Positions 25,201 to 35,300 of a DNA stretch of 64,000 nucleotides are shown piece by piece. Origin of the DNA: Muricea muricata. Its lineage: Eukaryota; Cnidaria; Anthozoa; Malacalcyonacea; Plexauridae. A program made the translations under genes and the position numbers. The DNA lies in the NCBI GenBank assembly GCA_963855995.1, contig OY979719.1:3968001-4032000 (forward strand). The letters run 5' to 3'. A model generated the notes under the pieces. It was not told where the DNA came from. It was given only the letters and a program-made list of their open reading frames with translations, and made no database searches. Each line of letters begins with the position of its first letter. The stretch's first letter is position 1.

Positions 25201-28200
25201 TGGTGCGAAACGCGTGTTAGCAGAAAGTTATTTCGCCAGTCCCAATGCGGCTGATTCCGTAGACCAAACGAGCCTTTCCGATCATAAAACAAAGCTTTCC
25301 GAACATAAAACGAACTTACCCGAACATAAAACGAAAGTTTCCGATCATGAAACGACGTTTTCCGAACATAAAACGAGCCTACCCGAACATAAAACGAAAG
25401 TTTCCGATCATGAAACGACGCTTTCCGATCATAAAACAAAGATTTCCGAACAGGGATTAAAGCCTTGTAAGCCAAGCTTGTATCTTCGTTCTAGGCGAAG
25501 TTTGTGCGTAGAACTAAAAGACATCAAGAATTCTCAGAATTTTGGTGGCACAAAGGACGACGCGATATTCAAACGCCCTGTAAACACAGCACCGGTGAGT
25601 GTGAATAAAGGACTTTGTGGGATTGCAAAGGGGACGACAGGACATCCAGGAGACAAAGAGGGCATTGATGATATCTTAGCAGCATTGAATGACACCGATG
25701 ACGAGACATTGTTGAGGGAAATTGATGCAATCAGTACGACTGTAAAAAAGAACGAAGTAGCTACGAAAAATGCATCAGAGACGGCTTTACCAAATATTTC
25801 CAAGAAAACACAGGATTATTCCTCAAGCAAACCAAGAATAAGTACTGATTCTAGGAAACCTAAAAGACATAGTGACCCTGGAAGTGCGAATACAAACATG
25901 ATTCATGTCAAAAGTAATGAAATTTCTAGAAACGCTCATTTATCTAGAAGCGTACAACTTTATTCAAGTGACGCGTGCGTTTCTGGAACTCGGCACTCTT
26001 CAAACAGCTCTAAACCGACGGAAAATAAACAGAAATCTAGAAATAATAACAATGATCAATCTAGGAACTCGGAATGTTTTAAAATAAACGCAGAACAGCA
26101 TGCTGGCACACGCACAATGATTCAATTCAATAGAAGTAATGTGACAGAAAATTTAAGAACTGGATTAAATTTTCAAACTAGTTCTAAAACGATGAGGACA
26201 GATGCCAATCCACATTTGAACAGCTCTACGACAAGATCGAAAAATAACACTGGAAACGTTAAGCCAAATGAATCTTATCCCGGTGTGGTGAAAAACTGCT
26301 CTCCAATATACCAACCGTTGACGACAATGTCGTCATCGAAAGATGATACACATGTTTACCCAGAGACGACCGCTGGTCAGGAGTCCTTTTCTGAGCACAC
26401 TATATTAGATGCATCAAATGCAACAGCAATCTCGGATGCTCCTAGCACATCATCAAATCCTGCTCTAACAGTATGTCGATATCTCTTTTCATATGATAGT
26501 CTAGTTCACTATCATTTCCCGCTTCTTTTGTTATCCAGTCAGTTAGGTCCCCCAGTACGGTAGTAACACTAGGGCAATAAGAGATGTTCCTTACTGGACC
26601 TCTAGGTAGAACCGTTTAGAACTGCTAGACCTATCCAGTATGAATAAAGTAAGTTAAGTTTAGGTTTCCTCCTGTGGTGTAACACCGGATCGATAAGAGA
26701 TGTTCCTTACTGGAGCTCCAAAAAGTACAGTTTAGAGGTATAAGGTTATGTCCAGTGTAAATAAAGTTAGCTTAGTGTAGGTTTCTCCTCTTGTAAAAAT
26801 GGATCAGTACGAGATATCCTTTAACGGACCAGTAGGAAGAACGGTTTAGAACTGATAGAGCTATCTAGTATAGATGAAGTCTGTTTAGTTGAAGTTTCCT
26901 AGTGTAGTAAAATTGGATCTATAAGAGATTATCTTTAGTGGACATCTTCTACGAAGAAGAGTTTAGAACTGATGGAGTTATCTAATTTATAAGTCAGTTT
27001 AATCTAGATTTCATTCCGTAGTTCCACTTTTACAACAAGTGTTGTTAGAACTCTTCTGAGAAAAGCAATTTGGACCTAAAATGATTTTGGGATGTGGTTT
27101 TGGTTTTTTTAGCCTGCACAGCGGGATAAGAACAAACTGACGATCTTAGTTGGTCCTACAGAAGTTTCGAACTGCCAGGTTTGTCCACTTCATTAATGGT
27201 CACAATTAACTTCTAATGTAGAGTTAATGGTCATATATTACTATTAATGTAGATTACTGAAATTTATTACACATATTCTTTGTTATAGATTGTTTCATTC
27301 CTACGTCGTAAACACAATATTAAGGCCATAGTGTCTCCAGTTACTGGATGTGACTATATCGTAAGCAATCGTATGGCCGTGGAACGGAAATCCACGTCAG
27401 GTCGGTGAAATGCATAGATATCTCATATACACTAGATAGCCCTGTATATCAAAAAGTGAAGTCAAAAATCTCAGCGGTATCCCCTCATAGCAAAAGGCGG
27501 CGGCCATATTGGTCGTTCCCACTCATGAAAAAAATGCTACAAAAACACTATACTTTTCTGCATTTGTGTATAAAATGCTTTTTAGCTGCATAAAAGAGGA
27601 TTTATTGTCAACTAACTCTGTCCATTTCCGCAATACAAAATACACAAATTATCATGCCCGCTGTCAACAACCATGCAGCGCCTGCGATCCGGCTTCAATT
27701 TTTGCCTGCCCACAGTGTGGGATATCTATGGTGAAATGATATAGTCTAGATTTACTTTGCTTCAGACTCGACCTAATTATTGTCCATGGAAGATGATATT
27801 GTTTTTCCGCAATCTTTTACAGATATCTCTAACCAGTCCAACTACAAGAAACTGTTGGCAAGAGTTCGAGATTTATGTGATCTGTATGATCGATCGTGTA
27901 TAGTGATTGAGCGTGACCGTGTTAAGAATGGCGAGACTCAAGTGAAACACGAGTAAGTTTGTTAATGTATTAGCCTCTGTTCACACGATGCTTGTGCTAA
28001 ATTGTGCTGGCAGAAGTCGTTGTATTCTCGCATAGATGGTCCCATCTTCTGAGGATTTGAGATTTTTGCGTGAGTATGTAGTTTGATAAATCCTTTTATG
28101 CTTGTTTTAGAGTTCGCAGTAAATATTTTGATCGAATCCTCGCTTGTCTGTCTCAGGCGCACGTCAAAGTCTTGTTCAGTGAGGGACAAGGTGGGAATTT

Positions 28201-29116
28201 ATTTGTTGTAGTAACGTATCGGCGGTGCAGAGTCGGCTGGCCTGTTAAAACAATGATTTCGACTATCTTTGCAGAAGGAACAGCGGATATTTTGGCTTCG
28301 TTAGCTCACGCTGAAGAGAGGAAAGGTCGTGCCATTATCTATCCGTTACCTTTGAACAAAGAACGGGAACAGGTAGCTACGCATGCATTGCTAACCTTGA
28401 CGTCATAAACCTCAGGGGTTATACGAGGATAAGAGCTGAGAAAACTCTCACTTTACTTTTCAAATCTCCTCGCTCATCCTCTAAAATTTTATATTTCAGA
28501 TTGTGAAGTTCTTAAGTTCAATTCCACGAACAAGTTATATCACGGCGATCGGTTTATGCTACCATTACAAGAATCTTCAAGATATTATGAACAGGCAAGA
28601 ACTAAAATTTCATTTGCATGGAAGATCAGTGACAAATGTTTTGTAAACACCGTCTTTAATACAGCCCTTTCAGACATCAAGATTTGATGTATGCTGTAGT
28701 GGATAGGGCTGGCATCGATCTTTACTCAAAAATAAAGGGTACATACATAAACATACAAATGTACAAAACGTTTGCCCTGTGTAAAGGAATCCTGAATCTT
28801 GCAATATTTACTGGCAATGTGCAATCCTCTAGTAGGAATGTGAAATCCACTAATAGGAACCGGATTCCACCAGATTCAACTAGTATACGTATTACAATCC
28901 CAATTCCACTAGCAGAAATCAGGGAGCACTGGTGTCCTTTCTCATGGATCTCTTTACATAGTTAGCTTAATTAGTCAGCTTGCTTATATTCTTAACAGTT
29001 CCCCTGAGGAGTTGATCAAACGAGTGAAGTCTCTCTCTGAAAAACGTGCCAAAGATATCCACAGCTTCTTTCAACACAGATTTTCTGCAGACATGGTTAA
29101 CTGCGGTGGCACGTGA
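13280..29116 (+). CDS. FANCM: Fanconi anaemia group M protein, Hef-type helicase/translocase with C-terminal XPF-like domain
   Basis: Twenty phase-checked exons: 13280-13904, 14503-14675, 14827-14904, 15972-16130, 17107-17238, 17705-17819, 18421-18824, 19345-19551, 20047-20216, 20671-23927, 24156-24211, 24340-24629, 25006-26470, 27113-27178, 27289-27400, 27823-27952, 28111-28190, 28275-28372, 28500-28594 (GC donor) and 28999-29116, giving about 2609 residues (human 2048). Superfamily 2 motifs: Walker A PTGLGKT (151-157), DEAH (253-256), [24 protein letters not shown] and [18 protein letters not shown] remodels stalled forks and anchors the Fanconi core complex to DNA. The long acidic middle (exon 10) carries short internal repeats: [24 protein letters not shown] and [16 protein letters not shown]. 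From about residue 2378 an ERCC4-type domain retains ERKSTSD (2431-2437), followed by helix-hairpin-helix segments at the C-terminus. TLFQTW at the N-terminus also matches human. Confidence 0.95.
15558..15690. mobile_element. fold-back MITE in FANCM intron 3
   Basis: Arms of about 50 bp: AATAAAACAATTATT...ATATGAGG on the left and its near reverse complement CCTCATAT...AATAATTGTTTATT on the right. A related arm fragment (AAAACAATTATTGAACTTGG) occurs near 61061, so this is a dispersed family. Confidence 0.7.
16217..16436. mobile_element. MITE in FANCM intron 4 with CG-rich inverted repeats
   Basis: Left arm GGCTGTTTTCCAGTTACGCG then TTTTACACACGTACGCACAC; right arm is the approximate reverse complement (TTTACGTGCGTGCACGTGCG ... 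ATAACTGGAAAGCAGCC). About 220 bp, no coding capacity. No target-site duplication was settled. Confidence 0.7.
16612..17055. mobile_element. MITE with 5-bp target-site duplication beside FANCM exon 5
   Basis: Terminal repeats CAAGCCTTGAAATA and TATTTCAAGGCTTG are bounded by ACTTC at 16607-16611 and 17056-17060. Inside are several CCGGACAAA motifs in both orientations. It is 444 bp and ends about 50 bp before the exon 5 acceptor, so it may contribute to the branch-point region. Confidence 0.78.
17401..17556. mobile_element. 156-bp MITE in FANCM intron 5 with TATTA duplication
   Basis: Ends GAGAGGTTCAGATTTGACTT and its approximate reverse complement (AAGCTAAATTTGAACCTCTC), flanked by perfect TATTA repeats at 17396-17400 and 17557-17561. 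The arms also share CCACTACCA/TGGTAGTGG-type blocks. Confidence 0.8.
17895..17970 (+). repeat. tRNA-like relic (SINE head or tRNA pseudogene)
   Basis: An A-box-like TTACTCAATTGGTAGA and a B-box-like GAGTTCTAATCC sit at about the spacing of a tRNA. Both boxes are degenerate (tRNA consensus GGTTCGAATCC) and the acceptor arms do not pair well, so a functional tRNA is unlikely. Confidence 0.45.
18121..18148. repeat. (TG)n microsatellite
   Basis: Fourteen TG dinucleotides in FANCM intron 6, followed by a G-rich stretch. Confidence 0.95.
25271..25438 (+). repeat. 21-bp coding minisatellite in FANCM exon 13
   Basis: Eight consecutive 21-bp units encode the heptad consensus x-x-(S/P)-(D/E)-H-(K/E)-T, for example [21 protein letters not shown] and KVSDHET (about residues 1978-2033). 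A partial ninth unit (KISEQGL) follows. A three-unit higher-order pattern is duplicated (LPEHKT, VSDHET, then FSEHKT or LSDHKT). The repeat is in frame and lies in the disordered linker. Confidence 0.9.
26564..27025. repeat. four diverged ~115-bp tandem repeats in FANCM intron 13
   Basis: Four copies start near 26564, 26680, 26800 and 26914. They share ATAAGAGATGTTCCTTACTGG-like and GTTTAGAACTGATAGAG-like blocks, then AGTTTAG...TTTCCT. They are diverged enough to be old. No coding capacity. Confidence 0.75.
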
Positions 29117-30065
29117 TTCAGCTGTGGGCGAGATGGCGCCGCAACTGGAGTGTGGTCATCTGATGTCGTTGGGTTCCTGGAATTACGGTCAGATAAAAAT
29201 TAATGGATCTTTCTAATAGTGACGACATATGCGGATTCATGATGTCACACGAAATTTCATTGGCCAAAAAAATGTGAAAAATGTTGAGCCAATCAAATTT
29301 CATCGAAGGTTATTTTTCCGTGGCTGACGTCGTCATATATGAGAAAGGTCTATTCACACGGGATAATATGGTACAATTGGGGACACCATTAATCCATTTG
29401 GTATGTTGGGTTTTGCGTTGAATCTGGGAAAATATTTTACATCAGTCGAACGATTTTTGAACTGAAATGAAAGTGTAAAAAATTTAAAGTGTGACAAATA
29501 TGAACAAATACGAACGCGAATGCTCAAGCATTTACGGGTGTGCGTAGGAAAATTATAAATTGACATCAAAATATATTGATATTATAGGAATATATTGAAA
29601 TTATAAACACAAGAACGGCAATTATGCATCTTCAGTGATAAATTAATCTTTGTTAATCATCGATTAACTATTGATTAAATTATAATATAATTTTGTGGAA
29701 ACACCACGTATGTTTATTATCGCAGCGCTTTCGGTCCGTAAGCTCGGATCTTTATCAATGCTAATAATAATGCGACTAATTTGAATTCACACGTCACTTA
29801 AATAGGTAAAATGTCGTGATTTGTATGCTCGCGTGATTTAAATGTTAATTAAACGGTTATCAGCTACGTCAAATCTAACAAGCAAAAAAGATTATTTTTT
29901 TATGTTCGCCATGCAAATGTACAAGGAACTTATAACTATTGATTAATAATTGACGTATTTAAAGAGTTCTAATGTTCTCTGCACGCGCGCTAGCGACGGT
30001 TGCCTAGCGACGACCCTTCTTAATGAATGACGTGACAATTAGCGGTGACAACCGAATGGAGCCGT
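29117..30065. other. FANCM/FBXO22 intergenic spacer with a dispersed-repeat fragment
   Basis: No gene was found. Around 29694-29760 the sequence AATTTTGTGGAAACACCACG followed by CGCTTTCGGTCCGTAAGCTC resembles a transposon end. A related hairpin (AATTTTGTGGAAACACCGCG...ACGTGGTGTTTTTACGAAATT) lies in FANCM intron 5 near 17292-17347. The rest is AT-rich. Confidence 0.5.
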
Positions 30066-31690
30066 ATGGAAGCGTCAAGTAGTGACCTTCCCTCTGTAAT
30101 CGCTTGCATACCAGAACTTGTCTATGAAGTCCTAAGTATATTACCAGCCCGCGTTCTGTACACCTGTACGCAGGTGAACCGTCTATGGTATCACGTGGCA
30201 AGATCCGTGCTGCGCAAGCGCGTCAGTTGTAGCACCGTGTTCGTACACGAACGAAACATCGAACAGTATGACGCGAAGGAGTACTGTGAGGGTTTATATT
30301 CGACCCCGCGGGTGATCTTCTTGTTCTCCTACGAAGATATCTGGCTCAATAGAAGAGACAAACCGCGCAGGCGTGGGCTCGAACGACAGCTGGTGAAATC
30401 AATTCGACATTTGTATGACGAACTTCCGGAAGATTGCCAGGTTCTGGGCTGTACGACGGAGAAGCTTATCTACCACCTACCGGAGAATTTTCCCTCCGGG
30501 CCCATGCACAAGAAGCGTGGTCACGTGGCTATATCATTCCCGGAAGTGAGTGGCGTGAAGTATCACACTGTTCACGTGAGGCATTTGAGATATCATAGTC
30601 GTGATTGGTCGAGACTGTTCAGGTTTGCTGTCAATCATCCTGTCAAGTTAGCCATCATCTTGGCATTACCACACAGCAGAGATATGATCGCACATATCGC
30701 GTCAGGTATGAGATGCACAACGCTTGTCTTTTTAACATTTTGTCTTGGTTTTGCTTTCTTGAGTCGAAATTATGATTGCGATGTTACTCTGATGTCTATA
30801 TCCACGCCGGACATGCTCGAAAATATGCCTGACCACGAAGGGAATCGACCCTAACAACTACGCGGTTAGGTCGGTTTGAGTATGTGATATTCCGAAACTA
30901 GTTCCTTCGATATCAATGTAGACGTAAATGTAATCATAATTTTTATGCGTCGTGGTGTTAAGTACTCGCGTGAAAATGATGTTTGTGGTGTCTATCGTAG
31001 GAACTAGACTCAGTTTTGAAATATTCGACCTGACCGTGTAGCTCAGTTGACAGAACTAATGGCTAACATTCCAAAGGTCGTAGATCCTATTCCCAGAGTG
31101 CCAGCATAGTTTCCAGCTTGCGTTGTGTAGATATAGACTCGTGTAATGCCGCAAAATCATTTTTAGTTCATGTTTTGTCCAAGTAACCTGTGTTGAACTT
31201 TGTTTTAGGTGTACGTGAAACATTTGGCGAAGGAGTTACTATGCTTGGAGGAGTTGGCCATGATCGATTGTTTATGGATGGCACGGTGCGTAGGACTAGA
31301 GCACTCGTTCTTTTGATCAGCGGTAGTGCATTTGGAGTACGTGCAGGATTTCTCAACCAGCCAGTAGCTTTGGCCGAAGGCAGAGCGGACTTCTACGAAC
31401 CAGCCCAGACTATGATCCGGGAACTTGAGGAGGAGAACTTTCGCCCCGCTGTAGCTCTTGTGTTTACCTCACGATTTGTGCATCGCGGAAACTCGTATTT
31501 CTCCAGTGCTCACGGAATATTCCGAGACAACTTCCCGACCATTTTGTCCGGGGGCTTCTACTCGAATGGGGAGTTCTGCATGAGGGATGGAGACCCGGGT
31601 AAAACCGTTGAACGCTGCCGGGAATATATGAAATACAATTCGTCCGTGTTCTGCGTTTGTGGATATGACAGGCTTGCTCTGGCTTCGTGA
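30066..31690 (+). CDS. FBXO22: F-box only protein 22-like (F-box plus FIST domain)
   Basis: Two exons, 30066-30705 and 31209-31690, join at G|GT (ASGVRETFGEG) and encode 373 residues (human 403). The first in-frame ATG is 30066. An F-box lies at about residues 13-53 (IPELVYEVLSILPARVL, then VNRLWYHVARSVLRK). Next comes the FIST N and C region with VLGCTTEKLIY, HVAISFPEVSGVKYH, VTMLGGVGHDRLF and the terminal SGGFYSNGEFC, which matches the FGFFGNGEIGC block of FBXO22. FBXO22 is the substrate receptor of an SCF ubiquitin ligase. The overall identity looks low, so another FIST-containing F-box paralogue is possible. The intron carries tRNA-like repeat sequence. Confidence 0.82.
31033..31100 (+). 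repeat. tRNA-derived SINE head in the FBXO22 intron
   Basis: The A-box-like GTAGCTCAGTTGACAGA is followed by CATTCCAAAGGTCGTAGATC and a degenerate B box. A related fragment (GCCTGACCACGAAGGGAATC) at 30824-30843 matches sequence at 34171-34190, so both belong to a dispersed family. Confidence 0.55.
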
Positions 31691-32319
31691 CTGCCTTCCT
31701 TCGAAATGTCTCAGTTAACATTCTAGTTTCTTAAACCACGCGAAATTGTTACAAATCATATCTAGGAATTTGTGTTAATAAATTAGAAAATGCTCAGTTA
31801 TTGTAATTTTATTTTAACTTTTGACGGAAAAATAATTTAAATAACTAACGACATAATATACTTACTCTTATAAATAAACAATAACTAATTTTATAAATAT
31901 AACAATTTTTTTCTCGACAAACTACATTTTGATACAAATTTGTCGATATATACAATATTTGAATGTTGACGTTCTTTTGCGAAACGTTCAGGGGCCAGTT
32001 GTTCGAGGCTGGGTTAGCGCTGGATTAAAGTTTAACCCGTTGTTTTCGTTCCTGTTTTTTACACGTCCGTTTGTTTCAAAACTTCAGAAACCAAAAGTAC
32101 TAATGATGCAGGCAAAATTTTGCTACAGCGAAATTTGTTCTGAATCTCATGTTAACCCAGGCTTAAACTAACCGCCTTTTGTACAACCGGTTTTTTAAAT
32201 TCCTCGAACTGAAAGTCGTTTGAAATTGCTTAGAGTTCTGGGATGTCCATAATGCAGTACATATTGCGTCGATGACGAGGTGGAGGCGACAACATCCGAG
32301 CATGGCCGAGGGATTTCGA
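31691..32319. other. convergent spacer between FBXO22 and TTLL genes
   Basis: The two genes end tail-to-tail around this AT-rich spacer. No coding signal was found. Most of its right half is a MITE (31991-32194). Confidence 0.6.
31991..32194. mobile_element. MITE, GGGGCCAGTTGTTC family, copy 1
   Basis: Begins GGGGCCAGTTGTTCGAGGCT and ends with the approximate reverse complement (GTACAACCGGTTTT). Subterminal GGTTAGCGCTGGATTAAA and TTAACCCAGGCTTAAAC are also inverted. The same family recurs at 54909-55129. Confidence 0.7.
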
Positions 32320-35300
32320 TTAGGAACACCAGGATGAATCGTGCAGACATTTGTATATGAACCATGTGTGCATCAAGCGATTGGCTCTGCTCAAATTTTT
32401 CAACGAAGTCATGTTTTCAGAGTGTGTCTTGGCGGTTTCTTGTGTCTGAAAATGAGAAGATGTCATGCGGTTAATCCCCTTCAGTTATAGTAGATTTCTC
32501 GTGGTATTTCGGTTAACTTGTATAAGTTGAAAAAGAAGAGATATAGCTAGTTACTGGACGATATCTCGGGAGAACAGTTTACAAATGAATGAGTTATCAA
32601 GTATAAAGGAACTTCTTTTACCATTGGAGGCGGATATATTCTTCCATACGCTCTTCTGTGAACATGTTCAAGATAAGCCATTTCGAGAAATTCACGTTCA
32701 TCTTTTTCTAAACAAGAACGACACAACTCGCACTCCTGCAATGAAATTGGTAACAAGAAATAGTCAAAATATTACTCAGTTGAAGAGGATGGAACCCAAT
32801 TAATGAATTAATCTCAACAGTTAAATTCATTAGTCGACACTAAATGTGATACATCCAAACTTACTTCACTAGAGCAAAATTTAAGACATTTCTCGCTGGC
32901 GCAGATTGCGTTAACTTGAATGTCTTCGTTACTAACAAGCATCTCAGATTCTCCGGACGAACTATCGACAGAAACAATCAATGATGCTTAGTTAGCAATC
33001 TACTCGTTCTTCATTCAACTGCTGATTCAACCGGTACGAATTTTTAAACTCTCAGCAATATAAATTCTTATATCGCACCTGTGTTTCCTTCGTGTCCGTG
33101 TAAAGTGACTCACACCAGTTAGTGTGAACAAGTTGAAAATCACCTGAATTAAAGAACAAAACTTTAGCCGGAAAAAACCACCGGCCATTTACAATGACCG
33201 GCGTACGAAAACTGGAACACTCACCTTCTCGTACATGAGCTTGTTGTGGTTGTGCGCGGCAGAGGACAGATTTGGCGACATGTTTACCTTAAGAGAAAGC
33301 AAGTAATGTAACCATCATCAAGAAATGAAATTGGGGAAAAAAAAGAATTATGTGGAGAAGCAAGAAGAAGAATATTTTCCAGACCTGATGGTAGGAACAT
33401 ATTATGAATAAGATTCAAGATTAAGCAAGGCAAGATAAAGAGCATACCTCCAACAGCCAGGCTTTCAATTGATCATCGAGAATGAAATCGAATCGAACCA
33501 ACTCAAAGAAATTTCTAAACAAACAGTGGAAACGGTTTGTGAACTGTGATTGGCCCCTGGACCCAAAGAAACCAATCAAACGCTTAGTTTACAAACCGGC
33601 TTGCGAATTCTGAAATGAACTTTTTAACTTCGCAACGAAGTTCGGTTTGTAACATTAAATACGTTTCATGTTCTTTTTCCCCTAGTTTACCTGCTCGAGC
33701 GAAAATTGGAAGAGGCAGAAACAAAGTGCTTCTCTTTCATTTGATAAACCTGAAATGATCGAACAGAGTGATGATGCTCTGTGGCTGCCACGTAAAAAGA
33801 CACAATTTGTTACAAGTCTGCAATCAAGTTTGTTAATTACAAGTTGCGTGCGCACTGCTTGTTCCTAGTCTGTCGTAACAAGTTTTCAACAAGCTGTTAA
33901 CAACTTGTAACAAGCTTGGTGGCATTATCACACGTGTTACAAGGTTGTTCTGACAAGTCTACAACCGGGTAACAAGTCTGAGACCAGTATAGTGGTAAGT
34001 TTCATGGAGAATCTGTGAAAAAAAGTACCAGATATATGTCACCTTAGAAATAGTATCTTTTATGCTGTTCCAAATTTTTGTATCATCTTTGCCTGAAAAT
34101 GGATTTTTGGGAATTTTAAAGAAACGATGTTTGTGGTGTTACGTGTCTGTTACCACTCAGCCAAGCTAAAAATGCCTGACCACGGCGGGAATCGAACCTA
34201 CGACCTTTGTTGTGCCTCACCTAGCGTGCGTAAATAAAGCCAGAGCGCATCCAGGCGCGAAAACTTTCCTTTTAAGTATATCTCCTTATATCCTGGAATC
34301 TGAAAGTTAATATTGGTTGTATTAGTTACTGAGCATGTCTGGAAAGTTTTGAAAAATCATTATCCGGTATTTGACTTTCGTATAACCGACCTCGGATGCC
34401 TACCTCTCGTGGCGGAGTATAATCATCTCCAACAACATATTTCTTCAGATCGTTGGCGTCGAATGGATGGTAATCTTTGGTGCAAAATCTACAAACCGTT
34501 GAATGCACGCTTGGAAAACGTTGTACAATTACGACACGAGAAACAGAACGAGTTGTAAAAGGTTGTAATTGCAACTTTAGTCAACCTTGCCAGTGATTGT
34601 TTCAACTAGTGCAGCCAAAACCTCACAAAAACATACTGGGTCCTTTCAATCCCTGAGACAATATAAGAGGAATTGACCATAGCAAAACAGATGGCTGCAT
34701 GTACATTTTACCAGGATGCATTGCGGGCATCAATCAAAAACAAGTGATAAAAGATGCCACGGGAAACAAACAGCCAAGGATATAAAACTTTAACAAAACA
34801 AAAAATAACCTCCTCTCTTATGCTGGCCCTTCAACAGACGTCAATTTGGTTTTTAAAACAATTGCTGACTGCAATGCACATCCACTATCTTTTACATTAT
34901 AGTCATTCAACATTTTGTGTTATTTGAGGTCTTATCGTGTTTCTCACCCTTGGCTAAGCAACAACAGGCTAGTGCTCTATTGATAAGGGATCCCAGTACA
35001 CTTTTAACTTTCTTTCCCAGTTACCATTTACGGATGTTAAGGTAAAGGCTTTCCTTTTGGCTCAATTATTGTAAGACTTGAGTGGAGGTCTTAGCAAGAT
35101 TTAAACCCTGGCCTCCTGGCTTTGAAAGGCAAGAGTCATGGCCGCAACACCACACAATTATGCTGGTAATATGTTAGAGTTAAATACCGAGAAGGAGGGA
35201 TTTATGGCGTATACAGCCTGCGAGGATGCGCAGCGTCCGAGGGCTGTGTATGCCATAAATCCCGACTTTCGAGGTATTTAACTTACTTATTTTATTTTTG

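Noticed and set aside
25271-25438. CRISPR-like regular repeats
   Set aside because: The 21-bp units are contiguous without spacers, in frame and coding. The genome is eukaryotic.
30045-30065. Extended FBXO22 N-terminus beginning at 30045
   Set aside because: That codon is GTG. The first in-frame ATG is 30066, directly before the F-box.
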